A DNA stretch of 64,000 nt from UTCHB3 sp964531325 (GTDB taxonomy: Bacteria > Bacteroidota > Ignavibacteria > Ignavibacteriales > Ignavibacteriaceae): assembly GCA_964531325.1 (NCBI GenBank), contig CAZHCW010000006.1, forward strand, positions 109,380 to 173,379, given 5' to 3'. The position numbers and the translations under genes were made by a program. Below, in pieces: positions 17,021-26,421 of this stretch. Positions within the stretch are counted from its first letter, which is position 1, and every line of letters begins with the position of its first letter. The notes under the pieces are model-generated. The model made no database searches, was not told the origin of the DNA, and was given only the letters and a program-made list of their open reading frames with translations.

Positions 17021-18049
17021 CTACCTCTTAAACTTCGGTTCCTCGAGTGTGAGAGTTATCGAGATTCTATGCGAATCGGGCAGTCTGTCGTCCTCGGCCA
17101 TGTTGAAACGGGCGAAGGAATAATCAATATTCAGTTTTGGGAGTTTTACACCGGCACCGATGGTGAATTGTTTTACATCGTTGTAGCCGGCGCGGACAGC
17201 CACTACATTTTTAAAGTTGAATTCAAATCCAAAATGAGGATCGATCGAAACAGGACCCACATTCATCGTGGCGGCATATTTTCTGTTTTCAAATCTTACA
17301 TCAAAATCGACCGCGGGAAGAAGCACACCACCAAGAATTTCAAGTGCATAAGCGGCACCGAGCTTCAGTGTCGGGGTGATGAGTTCATTCCGTCCGGTAC
17401 TCCAGGCAACGAGTGTAGTAGTAACATCCTGAACCGCAGCACCAAGCATCAACGCATCTGTGGCTCTATAGGTTGCACCCACATCAAAACCGATACCTGT
17501 GGCACCAAATTCAGCGATATCTCTTCTTATTACTTTAAAATTTGCACCAATGGAGAGTTTATCATCAATTTTTTTGGCTGCCGACAGATAAAATGCCCAA
17601 TCCTGATTTGAAAATTCTTTTATCTTGGAATAGTTAAGCTTGTCATTTGTTCTGATATCGAGTACACCATCACCATTTGCATCGTAGAGGGCTTCACGGG
17701 TATCGTAGATTCCGTCAACTCCAAGCCTCAGAGCACTTACAGCAAAAGTGTAATCTTTACCAAAAGGAATCGCAACTCCACCATAATTGTAATTCACAAG
17801 ATTGCCATATCGTTGATCGTGCATCAGGGAGAGCTGTGGGTAATCCAAAGCTGCGAGACCTGCGGGATTGTAATAAGCAGCAGTTACATCATTTGCAACA
17901 GCAGTGAAGGCTCCGCCCATCCCGAGAGGTCTTCCACCAACACCAATAGCGAGAAACTCACCGGCATACTTACCGGCTACGGTTTGCGAAAAAACGAGAG
18001 GTGTTGCAGTTAACAGGAAGAGCAGAATTAAAAGGCTTCTTTTTGCCAT
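17021..18049 (-). CDS. PorV/PorQ-family outer-membrane protein
   Basis: About 342 aa from ATG 18049 (GGAG 11 bases upstream); an earlier in-frame start at 18091 adds 14 residues before the signal peptide and is less likely. The signal peptide is MAKRSLLILLFLLTATPLVFSQ. The mature N-terminus shows the UPF0164/PorV signature: FLAIGVGGRPLGMGGAFTA, then NDVTAAYYNPAGLAAL. The remainder is a FadL-like 14-strand barrel pattern. PorV (LptO) in T9SS bacteria is the shuttle that carries cargo with C-terminal sorting domains from the translocon to the attachment complex, so this gene fits the many T9SS cargo proteins in the window. Whether it is PorV itself or a paralogue cannot be decided from sequence alone. 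Confidence 0.85.
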   Translation of the reverse strand: MAKRSLLILLFLLTATPLVFSQTVAGKYAGEFLAIGVGGRPLGMGGAFTAVANDVTAAYYNPAGLAALDYPQLSLMHDQRYGNLVNYNYGGVAIPFGKDYTFAVSALRLGVDGIYDTREALYDANGDGVLDIRTNDKLNYSKIKEFSNQDWAFYLSAAKKIDDKLSIGANFKVIRRDIAEFGATGIGFDVGATYRATDALMLGAAVQDVTTTLVAWSTGRNELITPTLKLGAAYALEILGGVLLPAVDFDVRFENRKYAATMNVGPVSIDPHFGFEFNFKNVVAVRAGYNDVKQFTIGAGVKLPKLNIDYSFARFNMAEDDRLPDSHRISITLTLEEPKFKR

Positions 18050-18465
18050 TATTGATAGTTCTCCGGTACCTTGTAAAAAAAGTTTTGTCAAATTCGAATT
18101 TGGGAAATAACAGATTTAAATTTATCAAATAATTCTTTATAAAAAGGGGGAAAATTTAGTTTACAGATTAGGAAATGAGAGTCTAAAATCATTCCCTTCG
18201 AAATGAGGGTAGCATGAGGTTGCATTTAATTCCCCGTAATGATGAAATTGAATTCTCTGATAATATCTCTGCCGGCTTTAATCTCCCCCTCCCGAATCTT
18301 TTATGTGACGGCTATGTGACTGGCACCTCCTTTAAAGGGATATATTTATAATAGTTCCCATATATTTGTATTGCTTATCACCATTTTGTTTTGAATAAAT
18401 TGCTTTATTTGTCGGGTTCTTAAATTATTTTCGTATACACCAAAAACAAATTATATGGCTTTACC
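18050..18465. other. Divergent intergenic region, no gene seen
   Basis: 416 AT-rich bases between divergent genes. TATATTTG near 18361 fits the Bacteroidota -7 consensus TAnnTTTG for a rightward promoter. No open frame with a ribosome site and no strong hairpin were found. Confidence 0.4.
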
Positions 18466-19500
18466 ATGTTACTGAATACTCAGAAATTGATTTTTCGCTC
18501 TTTAACTTTCCTGTTTTGTTTCACTTTCACAAGCCAGGCACAAATTCAGGTGACTCTTCCTGACATGCTGAAACTCTTTAATGCTGGCGACCATCATTAT
18601 GGGACCAATTTTGAGGGCGATATCAACATTGGGCAACCGGGAGCAAACAGGATTTACGATTTTTCATATATCCCCCTCTCCAACGAATTTTCGCTAAACC
18701 TTCTTACCGACAATATACCCGCACTCGCAGCACGATATCCGGGATGTGTAACTTTCGGTGAGACTCCGCAGACCATCGAAAAAAATCCCGTCTTTCTTTT
18801 TTCGCCCGATTCCTTCTACATTGTGGGTCAGGCATCTCTCGTTCCTGAATGGCGGTTTATGCACCGGGAACCATACGATGTTTTTCCGCTGCCGGTTCTT
18901 TACGGCGCAACCCATTCGCGATATATCAAAATGACAGATTCCACTTTCAATCTATCAGGAGTTCTGCAAAGTGTTGATACTTCTTCAAGCGAATATCGCT
19001 CTACGGTTGACGGCTGGGGAACTTTGAAGATCGGTACGATGGAATTTCAATGTCTGAGGGTAAAGAGGGAATATGTTCAATATGGAGACAAGGATTTTGT
19101 TTATCTCACTAAGGATGGTGCGTTTATTACTTTTATGACCTCTGCTCAGAATCCCGACTCCGGAATAGTAACGGGAGGAGGCACTATCCTCCTCGCCGCT
19201 AATCTTGTTGGAATAAATGATATGTCGCCCGTACCTTTGGAATTCACACTTGAGCAGAATTACCCGAATCCATTTAATCCCTCAACAGTCATAAGGTTCG
19301 GATTGCCTTCAACAGGCTACGCAAGACTCGAGGTGTTTAATTCCCTCGGTGAGTCTGTTGCTGTGCTGGTCGATGGCGAAACTTCTGCCGGTACCCATTC
19401 AGTACGATTCCACGGTTCCGGGCTTGTTTCCGGGGTATATTTCTGTCGTCTGACATCATCAGATGGAATTCTTACACAAAAACTGACGCTGGTAAAATGA
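18466..19500 (+). CDS. Secreted protein of unknown function with T9SS sorting domain
   Basis: 344 aa with a signal peptide (hydrophobic LTFLFCFTFTS, cleavage after QAQ). Residues about 27-245 are an unrecognised, mostly beta domain found before sorting domains in this lineage (FEGDINIGQPG, and DGWGTLKIGTMEFQCLRVKRE). The last ~85 residues are a T9SS type A sorting domain (LEQNYPNPFNPST, then SGVYFCRL and LTQKLTLVK). No catalytic motif was seen. Likely exported to the cell surface or medium. It converges on the Ycf48-like gene 18 bases away. Confidence 0.8.
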   Translation: MLLNTQKLIFRSLTFLFCFTFTSQAQIQVTLPDMLKLFNAGDHHYGTNFEGDINIGQPGANRIYDFSYIPLSNEFSLNLLTDNIPALAARYPGCVTFGETPQTIEKNPVFLFSPDSFYIVGQASLVPEWRFMHREPYDVFPLPVLYGATHSRYIKMTDSTFNLSGVLQSVDTSSSEYRSTVDGWGTLKIGTMEFQCLRVKREYVQYGDKDFVYLTKDGAFITFMTSAQNPDSGIVTGGGTILLAANLVGINDMSPVPLEFTLEQNYPNPFNPSTVIRFGLPSTGYARLEVFNSLGESVAVLVDGETSAGTHSVRFHGSGLVSGVYFCRLTSSDGILTQKLTLVK

Positions 19501-19518
19501 TTTCCTTGGACTGATTCC

Positions 19519-21525
19519 TTAATCTAATGTAAATTTCATCAGGTTGAACCAGCCGCCGCCGAAGGCAGTTTTGCCATCGATGAACTGCAGATTCTCTATT
19601 TTGTTCACGGTACTAAAAAGCGACCATGTTTTTCCGCCGTCTTTGGTGCGGTAGATGAAACTTGGTGAAAGCGGAGCCCCGTAGGCTTTAAGCATCCAAC
19701 CGTTCATCGGATCCTGGAAGAATAATTCTTCCGTGATGTCCTGTACCCCCGAGAGAAATGATTTTTCCCAGGTTGCGCCACCGTCAACGGTTCTCCACAA
19801 CACATAGGAAGTGTCGTTAAGAGTGCTTGTGTACCAGCCGTGATTTTTATCAATAAAGCGAATCATCGAAGGATAGCCCTGATCATCGAGATATTTTTCA
19901 GACCAGGTTGCGCCCCCATCGGTAGTGCTCTTCATATAGCAGACCATTCCGTTGTTTTTGGTTGCACCCGGAAGGAGTGACATTCCGGTTACCCATCCTG
20001 TGTTTTTGTCGAGGAAAAAGATTTCGAAAAGTTGCCCTTCGGGTGAAGTGTCAATCAGGATATCCTTCCAGGTCTTACCGCCGTCATCGGAACGAACGAC
20101 ACTTCGGCTCTTCTCTCCCATGGTCAGTGCGAAAAATGTCTTCATATTGGTAAAATATGGAGTTATCAGGTACATGTCGGTGTTGAGCTTTGAGACCGAC
20201 CAGTTTTCACCTCCGTCAGTTGTTGAGTATAGATAAGCCACTCCCGCATCATCATATCCGGTCGCAAGGCCCTCTTTCGAGTTGAAAAATTTCAGGTTGT
20301 CGAACATCGTGGCTTCCACTTTCTTGGCGACTTTCCAGTTTTTTCCACCATCCACAGTCTTCACGATGCTGTTTTCACCAATGGCAAAACCCGTTTTTTC
20401 GTCAAGGAAATGGAATGTGTGGAAATGGTACTCCTTCCCTTTTACGAGCTGCTCAACGGTTTTACCACCGTCGGTTGTTCTGAAAATTTTTGGCTCCATA
20501 TACCAGAATCCGGGCATAAGAATTCCTGTATTCTCGTCAAAATATGCTATTCTGTTCACACCGGTTTCGTCACTTGTGTAAATTTTTGTCCAGGTCTTTC
20601 CGCCGTCAACGGTTTTGAACACCTGGTTTTCCATCGGTCCTTCCACTTCATTCGCTTTTATCACCCACCCTGTCTTTGGTGTTTTGAAATAGACAACATG
20701 CGGTTCCTTAATTTGGATTGCTGCCACTTCAGCAGGAAAATCTGACTGTTTCCAAGACTTTCCCCCGTCAGTAGTGCTAAAAATTACAAGTTTTGCAGCA
20801 GTGCTTCCACCCTTCGAGGAGGGCATTTCTGCGATAACAAATCCGTTTTTTGCATCGGGGAACGACATAGTGGAAAGGTTCGCATTCGCAAACTCCTTCA
20901 CATCCTTCCATGTTTTACCGCCGTCGGTCGTCTTTACGAATCTGTCTTTTCCCGTTTTTTCATCATTTTTTACGATAGTATATCCCTCTTTAGCAGAGGT
21001 AAAATACATTTCCATGGGAAAAAACCCGAGGGATGAATTTTGCAGTTTCCAGGTTTTGCCACCGTCAGCTGTAACATACATCTGATATATTGCCTCTGTC
21101 TGATTCTCGGAAAGAATTGCAGATCCGGCGACAAATCCGTTATTTGCATCAAAGAATTGAACTTTGTAGAAATATGCGATATTCCCGATTTTTTCGTTTT
21201 TCCATGTCTTCCCTCCGTCGTGAGAAGAGACGAGAAATTCATTTGGTCCCGTTGCCCAAATATGGTCGTTCGCAACAACTGAAATGGAATTATACCAGAT
21301 ATCCTCACCTGTCTTAAGAGTCTGCCATGTAAGCCCGGCATCTGTGGTTTTTAAGATACTTCCGAGAGTTGCTGAGGCAAAAGCGGTTGTTTTGTCGATT
21401 ACCACAACATCTGTAAGTATGTTTGGTGTTGGTGTGGGTATGATTACTTCCATCCCTTTTTGCGGGAGAATTTTCCCCGATACGATTATAATAGCTGTTA
21501 AAAGCAGGAAAATGTTTTTACGCAT
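19519..21525 (-). CDS. Exported Ycf48-like / Asp-box beta-propeller protein
   Basis: 668 aa with a signal peptide (MRKNIFLLLTAIIIVSGKIL). About 13 copies of the Asp-box (S/T-x-D-G-G-x-T-W) recur roughly every 45-50 residues, for example TTDGGKTWK, SDDGGKTWKD and TTDGGATWSE, which predicts two stacked or one large beta-propeller of the Ycf48/sialidase-like type. There is no sialidase catalytic Arg/Tyr pattern and no T9SS tail. Ycf48 itself assists photosystem II assembly, but in heterotrophs this family is a general exported propeller of unknown ligand. It is a single gene. Confidence 0.85.
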   Translation of the reverse strand: MRKNIFLLLTAIIIVSGKILPQKGMEVIIPTPTPNILTDVVVIDKTTAFASATLGSILKTTDAGLTWQTLKTGEDIWYNSISVVANDHIWATGPNEFLVSSHDGGKTWKNEKIGNIAYFYKVQFFDANNGFVAGSAILSENQTEAIYQMYVTADGGKTWKLQNSSLGFFPMEMYFTSAKEGYTIVKNDEKTGKDRFVKTTDGGKTWKDVKEFANANLSTMSFPDAKNGFVIAEMPSSKGGSTAAKLVIFSTTDGGKSWKQSDFPAEVAAIQIKEPHVVYFKTPKTGWVIKANEVEGPMENQVFKTVDGGKTWTKIYTSDETGVNRIAYFDENTGILMPGFWYMEPKIFRTTDGGKTVEQLVKGKEYHFHTFHFLDEKTGFAIGENSIVKTVDGGKNWKVAKKVEATMFDNLKFFNSKEGLATGYDDAGVAYLYSTTDGGENWSVSKLNTDMYLITPYFTNMKTFFALTMGEKSRSVVRSDDGGKTWKDILIDTSPEGQLFEIFFLDKNTGWVTGMSLLPGATKNNGMVCYMKSTTDGGATWSEKYLDDQGYPSMIRFIDKNHGWYTSTLNDTSYVLWRTVDGGATWEKSFLSGVQDITEELFFQDPMNGWMLKAYGAPLSPSFIYRTKDGGKTWSLFSTVNKIENLQFIDGKTAFGGGWFNLMKFTLD

Positions 21526-21793
21526 TGAGTTACCTGTGGATTGTATGATTGAAATTGAGGGGTTTGCTGTTGTTATACTTTTTGTGTATATGGTTGTTCC
21601 GAAAAACTATTAAATCAGACGCAAAAGATATAATTTTATTGTGAATTGCAGTAAAATAATGTAATTATGTGCTGTTTTTACCTGCATTGACTTTCAATTC
21701 CCGAAGGAAATATTCAGCTATTTCTAATTTTGTGATTGATTCAACGGGAGAGAGGTGAGAGGAGATTTAAATAACCGGTATTTAGATCAAATT

Positions 21794-22024
21794 TCAACTT
21801 AAATACATCATCCTTATAAAATTGGTTCTCTTCTCCCTTTTGCCATCCTTTTCGTAACGAATTACCACCTTTTCGATATTTTCTCTGCTGCAACTCTTAA
21901 AAAGGAGATCGATATCCTTAATTTCACCATTAAACAGCACCTGCTCAATCACCACTTCCTCAGGCAAATCCTTAGACTTGTCGTAAGACCAGAATATATG
22001 CGGCGAAAACTGCGATATCTTCAT
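21794..22024 (-). CDS. DUF6922-type small protein
   Basis: 76 aa, beginning MKISQFSPHIFWSYDKSK; the pattern HIFWSYD...LPEEVVIEQVLFNGEIKDIDLLF matches the DUF6922 family, small proteins often found near toxin-antitoxin or mobile genes. Function is not known. It lies 83 bases downstream of the MIT_C-like gene on the same strand and could be the third gene of that unit. Confidence 0.6.
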   Translation of the reverse strand: MKISQFSPHIFWSYDKSKDLPEEVVIEQVLFNGEIKDIDLLFKSCSRENIEKVVIRYEKDGKREKRTNFIRMMYLS

Positions 22025-22107
22025 TTCAAAATTCGTTTATTGATGAAAGGTAATTTAGTGAATTAAGGGGAAAGATTTATGATATGAAGGAGACTGGTCA
22101 AACCTCA

Positions 22108-22968
22108 TTATAGATTTATTGATCGTTTCTTAAACATCAGATAAAATCCTTCACCGTCGTTAAGGAATGTCCCATTGGTGTCGAACATATCAAGTCCGCC
22201 GGGGATGTAGATCTGCACATCATCGTACAGGACATATCTTTCCTTGTGCTTGATTTTGTCATAATAAATTACCTCAACTTCTGTCCCCTCTCCTTTCAAT
22301 TCGTCAATAAAGTGATCAAACATTGTGGTTTTTATCGGTTTACCATCCTTGCCTGTTAATTTTTCAGGGGGATTGCACTTAATTTTTATCTTCTCGTACA
22401 CAGTTCTTGAAGCCAGTATTTTGAAATTTGCAAGAGCATGGGAGTTGAAGATATACGGATCGATGATTGCAAGCGTTTTTGACCCTTTTGCGAAAGGAGC
22501 GAGTAATTGCAGGAGATCATATTGGTTTCCCCTCACCAGTTCAATCTCATAAGGCAGCGGTTTCAGCACCTCAAAAATATTCTCCGCATGACAAACTTTT
22601 ATTTTCCCGTTCTGTTTTTGTAATTCTTCAATCTCGGTTTGAGATTTTTCAGGAGCAATATAAATTTTATCTTTTGATGCCTTGCAGATATTTATTTCAG
22701 AATAGCCTCCTTTAATCGCCTTTGGTCGTCCTTTTTTTGTGAACAACTCCAGAAGGAAATTTTCCAGTTGTCTTTTGATCGGTGCCGATGAGTCAATTTG
22801 ATCAAATGATTCCATAAGATGATTGAAGTATTCCTTTTGGTCGTCGAAACAAAGATAGTTCATGGCAATCGAATCAATCAGTTCGCGGTTTCTGTTGAAG
22901 AGATTACCGAGGTGTTCCTGATATAGGTATGCCGGCAACCCCGAGGATATAGTAAGTTCCTGGTTCAT
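22108..22968 (-). CDS. MIT_C / phospholipase-D-like protein, partner of the AAA ATPase
   Basis: 286 aa. The N-terminal half is helical. The C-terminal half (about 160-286) resembles the MIT_C domain, a phospholipase-D-like fold: SKTLAIIDPYIFN (163-175) as the first strand, EVEVIYYDKIKHKERYVLYD (231-250) and then IYIPGGLDMF (253-262), which parallels the HDRxI...GRGLDxF pattern. The catalytic HKD is not clearly conserved (HKER in place of HDR), so it may bind rather than cut nucleic acid. Its ATG overlaps the ATPase stop as ATGA, so the two are translationally coupled. A two-gene ATPase-effector defence system is the most plausible reading, but this is inference. Confidence 0.6.
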   Translation of the reverse strand: MNQELTISSGLPAYLYQEHLGNLFNRNRELIDSIAMNYLCFDDQKEYFNHLMESFDQIDSSAPIKRQLENFLLELFTKKGRPKAIKGGYSEINICKASKDKIYIAPEKSQTEIEELQKQNGKIKVCHAENIFEVLKPLPYEIELVRGNQYDLLQLLAPFAKGSKTLAIIDPYIFNSHALANFKILASRTVYEKIKIKCNPPEKLTGKDGKPIKTTMFDHFIDELKGEGTEVEVIYYDKIKHKERYVLYDDVQIYIPGGLDMFDTNGTFLNDGEGFYLMFKKRSINL

Positions 22969-24800
22969 CAGTTCCTCCCGAGAAGAAGTTGCCTGTTCAG
23001 TTCCAGACTTTCATCGAAAAAGCCTTTTGGGGTTTCGGTCTTGAAAAAGCCGTTGTCGTCAAGCTCCATTTCGATGGCTTTTGTGTTGCCGTTTTTGTCC
23101 TTGGCAAAATAGTAGATGGAGAGGGCGTCTTTGAGTTTTACATCCTCACCGGAACAGTGTCCCTCGGGCCAAAGCTGGAGTGTCTTTCCCTGTGATACAA
23201 GAACCTGTAGTTTTTTAAGCAGGTGCTCGGAGTGGGTTTCGATTATTAGGTGGGTGGGAACGGTAAGGAATTCAAGCCTGTTCCCTTTTTTGAAGGACTT
23301 CTGAAAATCATAATTCTTGTCATTTAATGCCTTGACTTTTTCTTCCAATTCATCATCAGAGACTTCAACCAACTCCCATACTGGAGCGTTTTGTCGTCTA
23401 GTAGGAGAGAGATGTTCAATGAAATAATCAACAAGGATAGAGTGAAGTCGTGGATGTAAATGTAGTTCTGGCTGTTGAATTGAGAATAACAAATTGTTTT
23501 GATTATTAATGGTGATTAGGAACAATACGGGTAATAATTGAAGAGTACCGCTACTAGCTTCGGATAAGTTGATATTTTTACTTTCGCTTTGTTTAAGTAA
23601 TATTCTTTGTATCTGATCGACATTCGAAGTATAAACACCTTCTCCAAAGTCAAATTTCAACACCCAATTGTGAAATGTTTTTGTGTGGTAGTCTTTCATC
23701 GTTTGATCGATCAAGTCATCTGTATAATCGAGATGTTGATAATATTTAAACAAACCATAATAGCTATTTTCGTTTATGGTTTCTTCAAAGAATCTGGATT
23801 TTGGGATTTCTCGAGTTGTTCCCATTAAAAGCATAGAGTCAAACTCTTTTGGCAGTTTATAGTTTTCAGAGGCAATAATTTTTGATACATAAGATGTAAG
23901 AATTTGAAGATGAGCCGCCTCTATTTCTCCGAAGGAAAGGTTAAGCAGTAAACCCAGATAAACACTAAAAATAGAGTCAGTCTTTATGACAGAAGGTTCA
24001 CATACAATTTCAATAAAATTATCCTTCAGGCGCTCGTTGATTTTACTCCACTCAAACTCATTATTTGAAGGTCCCCATAAATTTCTTCTAAAGAAATATT
24101 TAAATAGATAGAAAACCACTTTACCAAAAATCTCTGTGTACTTTCTATCAGAACAGCTAATATTTGAAAATTCACAATAATAACTTCTGATCTTTGAAGG
24201 ATTAATTTGTCCATCAAGAATCGAGATGTTTGGTTCAAATGGTCGAACCAAGTATCTTATTGTGAATTTAATCGTATCGCTGAGGATATAGTTAATATTG
24301 GAAAGTTGATCATCAGTGAATATAAACTCCCGGGAATCTCTATTCCTTGTTAACTTTGAATTTCCCTTTACAGTTTCTCTGCCCAAAGGGATAAATCCAT
24401 TCTTTACCGAACTTTGACATAAATCTTCCATAAACTTATCGACCAACTTCTCCGCATACTCCTCCGTTGGATTAAGCTCAAACGGGCAATTATCAATATC
24501 ATAGATTTCCTCAACTTCGTGGTCGTAGCCCCAGGTTTCCTCGGTGATTTTTATTGAAATGGGTTTTTTGGGGTCGTTTGCGATCTGATCCCAGCCGCCG
24601 AGGTTGATGTCGTCGTCGATCACATATTTCAGTTTTTTGGCGGCTTCGTGATCATGGTTGTGTTTGAGAAAAAGGAGAGCTTTGAAGAGGGTGCTTTTAC
24701 CCGAACCGTTTTCACCGGTAAGAATTGTTAATGGACTCAGCGTCACCTTCACATCTTTCAGATTCCTGAAATTTTTGATGTGAACATGATATTTCCGCAT
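22968..24800 (-). CDS. DUF3696-type AAA ATPase (SMC/OLD-like), probable defence component
   Basis: About 610 aa from ATG 24800, chosen because GAGG sits 5 bases upstream and the product then begins MRKYHVHIKNFRNLKDV, the normal start of this family; in-frame starts at 24857 and 24947 are possible. Walker A is TGENGSGKST. The signature-like LSEASSGTLQLLPVL, the modified Walker B FSIQQPELHLHP and the switch LIIETHSEHLLKKL identify an ABC/SMC-type AAA_15/21 ATPase. The C-terminus (MELDDNGFFKTETPKGFFDE) is the DUF3696 tail. No TOPRIM nuclease domain is present, so the coupled MIT_C-like protein may be the effector. Such ATPases are common in anti-phage systems (AriA of PARIS is one relative), but its partner here is not the DUF4435 protein of PARIS. 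Confidence 0.82.
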   Translation of the reverse strand: MRKYHVHIKNFRNLKDVKVTLSPLTILTGENGSGKSTLFKALLFLKHNHDHEAAKKLKYVIDDDINLGGWDQIANDPKKPISIKITEETWGYDHEVEEIYDIDNCPFELNPTEEYAEKLVDKFMEDLCQSSVKNGFIPLGRETVKGNSKLTRNRDSREFIFTDDQLSNINYILSDTIKFTIRYLVRPFEPNISILDGQINPSKIRSYYCEFSNISCSDRKYTEIFGKVVFYLFKYFFRRNLWGPSNNEFEWSKINERLKDNFIEIVCEPSVIKTDSIFSVYLGLLLNLSFGEIEAAHLQILTSYVSKIIASENYKLPKEFDSMLLMGTTREIPKSRFFEETINENSYYGLFKYYQHLDYTDDLIDQTMKDYHTKTFHNWVLKFDFGEGVYTSNVDQIQRILLKQSESKNINLSEASSGTLQLLPVLFLITINNQNNLLFSIQQPELHLHPRLHSILVDYFIEHLSPTRRQNAPVWELVEVSDDELEEKVKALNDKNYDFQKSFKKGNRLEFLTVPTHLIIETHSEHLLKKLQVLVSQGKTLQLWPEGHCSGEDVKLKDALSIYYFAKDKNGNTKAIEMELDDNGFFKTETPKGFFDESLELNRQLLLGRN

Positions 24801-24930
24801 GATGACCTCGCGGTCAATCACTTTTCTCGATACGGTTTTCTTTTCGCTGTTTTCCATTTTCAATTCTTGCTTTTGTTCAAAATTGTTTAATATATGATAG
24901 AGTGCAAAATAATGATTTTTCCTAAATTTC

Positions 24931-24976
24931 GTCACTCTACTGACCAAATTCAGTTAAATTTTGTCACTTCACTGAC
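24931..24976. promoter_or_regulatory. Paired palindromic operator candidate, GTCA-N6-TGAC twice
   Basis: Two near-identical 14-mers, GTCACTCTACTGAC at 24931-24944 and GTCACTTCACTGAC at 24963-24976, each a GTCA/TGAC dyad, start 32 bases apart. This is about three helical turns, so both face the same side. They lie in the divergent gap between the ATPase operon and the AlbA_2 gene, where a repressor controlling both would bind. Confidence 0.55.
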
Positions 24977-25110
24977 ATTTTTTATGTTTTCTCGTTTTAT
25001 GGATGATCTCCGGGAGAAAAACCATACCAAATTCTACCGATTCAAAATTCATTAAAAGATGTTAAATTTGATGATGAATTTTAGAAAATTGTTACTCAAA
25101 GAAAATCATT

Positions 25111-26268
25111 GTGAAACCTGAAGAACTTCTTGATCTTATAAGTTGTGGCGAGACTTCAAAAGTCCAATTCAAAAGAGATGTAAACAACGCAGTAAGCATT
25201 TCACAGGAGATGGTTGCTTTTGCCAACAGCAAAGGTGGAATCATAATCATTGGAGTCGAAGATAAAACGGGGGGTATCACCGGATTAAGTTATGAGGACA
25301 TACAAAGGATTAACAATCTCCTCTCAACCGTAGCTCAGGAGCATGTGAAAAGCCCCATCGTGATAACAACTGAAACTGTTACTATCGGTGATAAAAGGGT
25401 AATTGTTGTGGAAGTTCCGGAGGGAACCGATAAACCTCATTTTGATAAAGACGGACTAATTTTCATCAAAAACGGTGCTGATAAAAGAAAAGTAACAAGC
25501 AAAGAAGAAATATCGAGGCTACTGCAAAGTGTGGGAAATTTGTATGTAGAGGAAAGGATAATACCACACAGTAAAATCTCTGATATTGATAGACTGATTT
25601 TTACTGAATTCTTTGAAAAAAAATACAAAGAAGAGTTTAAGGAAACTGAGTTGGATCGAATCATCCCAAATCTCAGACTTGGGGAAGATGGCAAATTAAA
25701 TGTTGCAGGAGCATTATTATTCGGCAAACAAAGCGAGCTGTTGTTACCACAATTCTTTATAACTGCGATTTGGTTTTGGGGGAATGATATTACTGAAACC
25801 TCATACCGAAGCAGTGAAAATATCCATGGGACTATTGGCTCTCTCTACAGAAAAGGATTTGATTTCATTTTTTCAAAACTGAATAAACTTCAAGGGAATC
25901 AATCCTTCAACAGCCTTGGAATACCCGAAATACCTGAAATTGCAATATCTGAGATTCTGATTAATGCATTAATACACCGTGATTATTTTATTAGCGATTC
26001 CATTAAGATTTTTGTGTTCGAAAATCGTGTTGAGATTATCAGTCCGGGAAGGCTGCCAAATAACCTGACAGTTGATCAGATCAAGAGGGGCATTCGAAGG
26101 ACAAGGAACAACATTATTGCTTCATTTGCACCTGATTTAGTTGACTACAGAGGTGCCGGAAGTGGCATTCTGAGAGTCTCCCAATTACACAAAAATGTGG
26201 AATTTATAAATGACATCGAAGGTGAGCAGTTCAAAGTTATTTTCCATAGACCTGGTTTGGTACGCTGA
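25111..26268 (+). CDS. AlbA_2-domain ATP-binding transcriptional regulator (Schlafen-like)
   Basis: 385 aa starting at GTG 25111. Residues ~1-135 are an AlbA_2 (Schlafen AlbA) domain: SKVQFKRDVNNA, AFANSKGGIIIIGVED and GLIFIKNGADKRKVTS are diagnostic. Residues ~265-360 form the HATPase_c_4 segment of COG2865 regulators: ISEILINALIHRDY, FENRVEIISPGRLPNNL and YRGAGSGILR. These proteins bind nucleic acid and ATP and often flank defence genes or control promoters. It is divergently transcribed from the ATPase/MIT_C unit across a gap that holds a paired dyad, so regulation of that unit is a reasonable inference, though a separate effector role is possible. Confidence 0.85.
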   Translation: MKPEELLDLISCGETSKVQFKRDVNNAVSISQEMVAFANSKGGIIIIGVEDKTGGITGLSYEDIQRINNLLSTVAQEHVKSPIVITTETVTIGDKRVIVVEVPEGTDKPHFDKDGLIFIKNGADKRKVTSKEEISRLLQSVGNLYVEERIIPHSKISDIDRLIFTEFFEKKYKEEFKETELDRIIPNLRLGEDGKLNVAGALLFGKQSELLLPQFFITAIWFWGNDITETSYRSSENIHGTIGSLYRKGFDFIFSKLNKLQGNQSFNSLGIPEIPEIAISEILINALIHRDYFISDSIKIFVFENRVEIISPGRLPNNLTVDQIKRGIRRTRNNIIASFAPDLVDYRGAGSGILRVSQLHKNVEFINDIEGEQFKVIFHRPGLVR

Positions 26269-26421
26269 GTTAGATGATTTACTAACCCAGGTTTTACCAC
26301 TCCCATAAAACGATTACCTGCTATTCTCCCCCCCTCTCCCCAACATTTGCAGTTCGACTAAGTATGATTTTTATTATATTTAGAATTGGTTTTTAGAAAA
26401 TCCAAAAAACGGAGAAATATA

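Noticed and set aside
17069..17611. Rightward 180-codon frame opposite the PorV-like gene
   Set aside because: No family resemblance, no promoter or ribosome site; the opposite strand encodes a clear PorV/PorQ protein.
19519..21525. Sialidase
   Set aside because: Asp-boxes are present, but the catalytic arginine triad and Tyr/Glu pair of sialidases were not found.
22108..24800. PARIS (AriA/AriB) or Septu system
   Set aside because: The ATPase fits broadly, but the partner has neither a DUF4435/TOPRIM domain nor an HNH motif.
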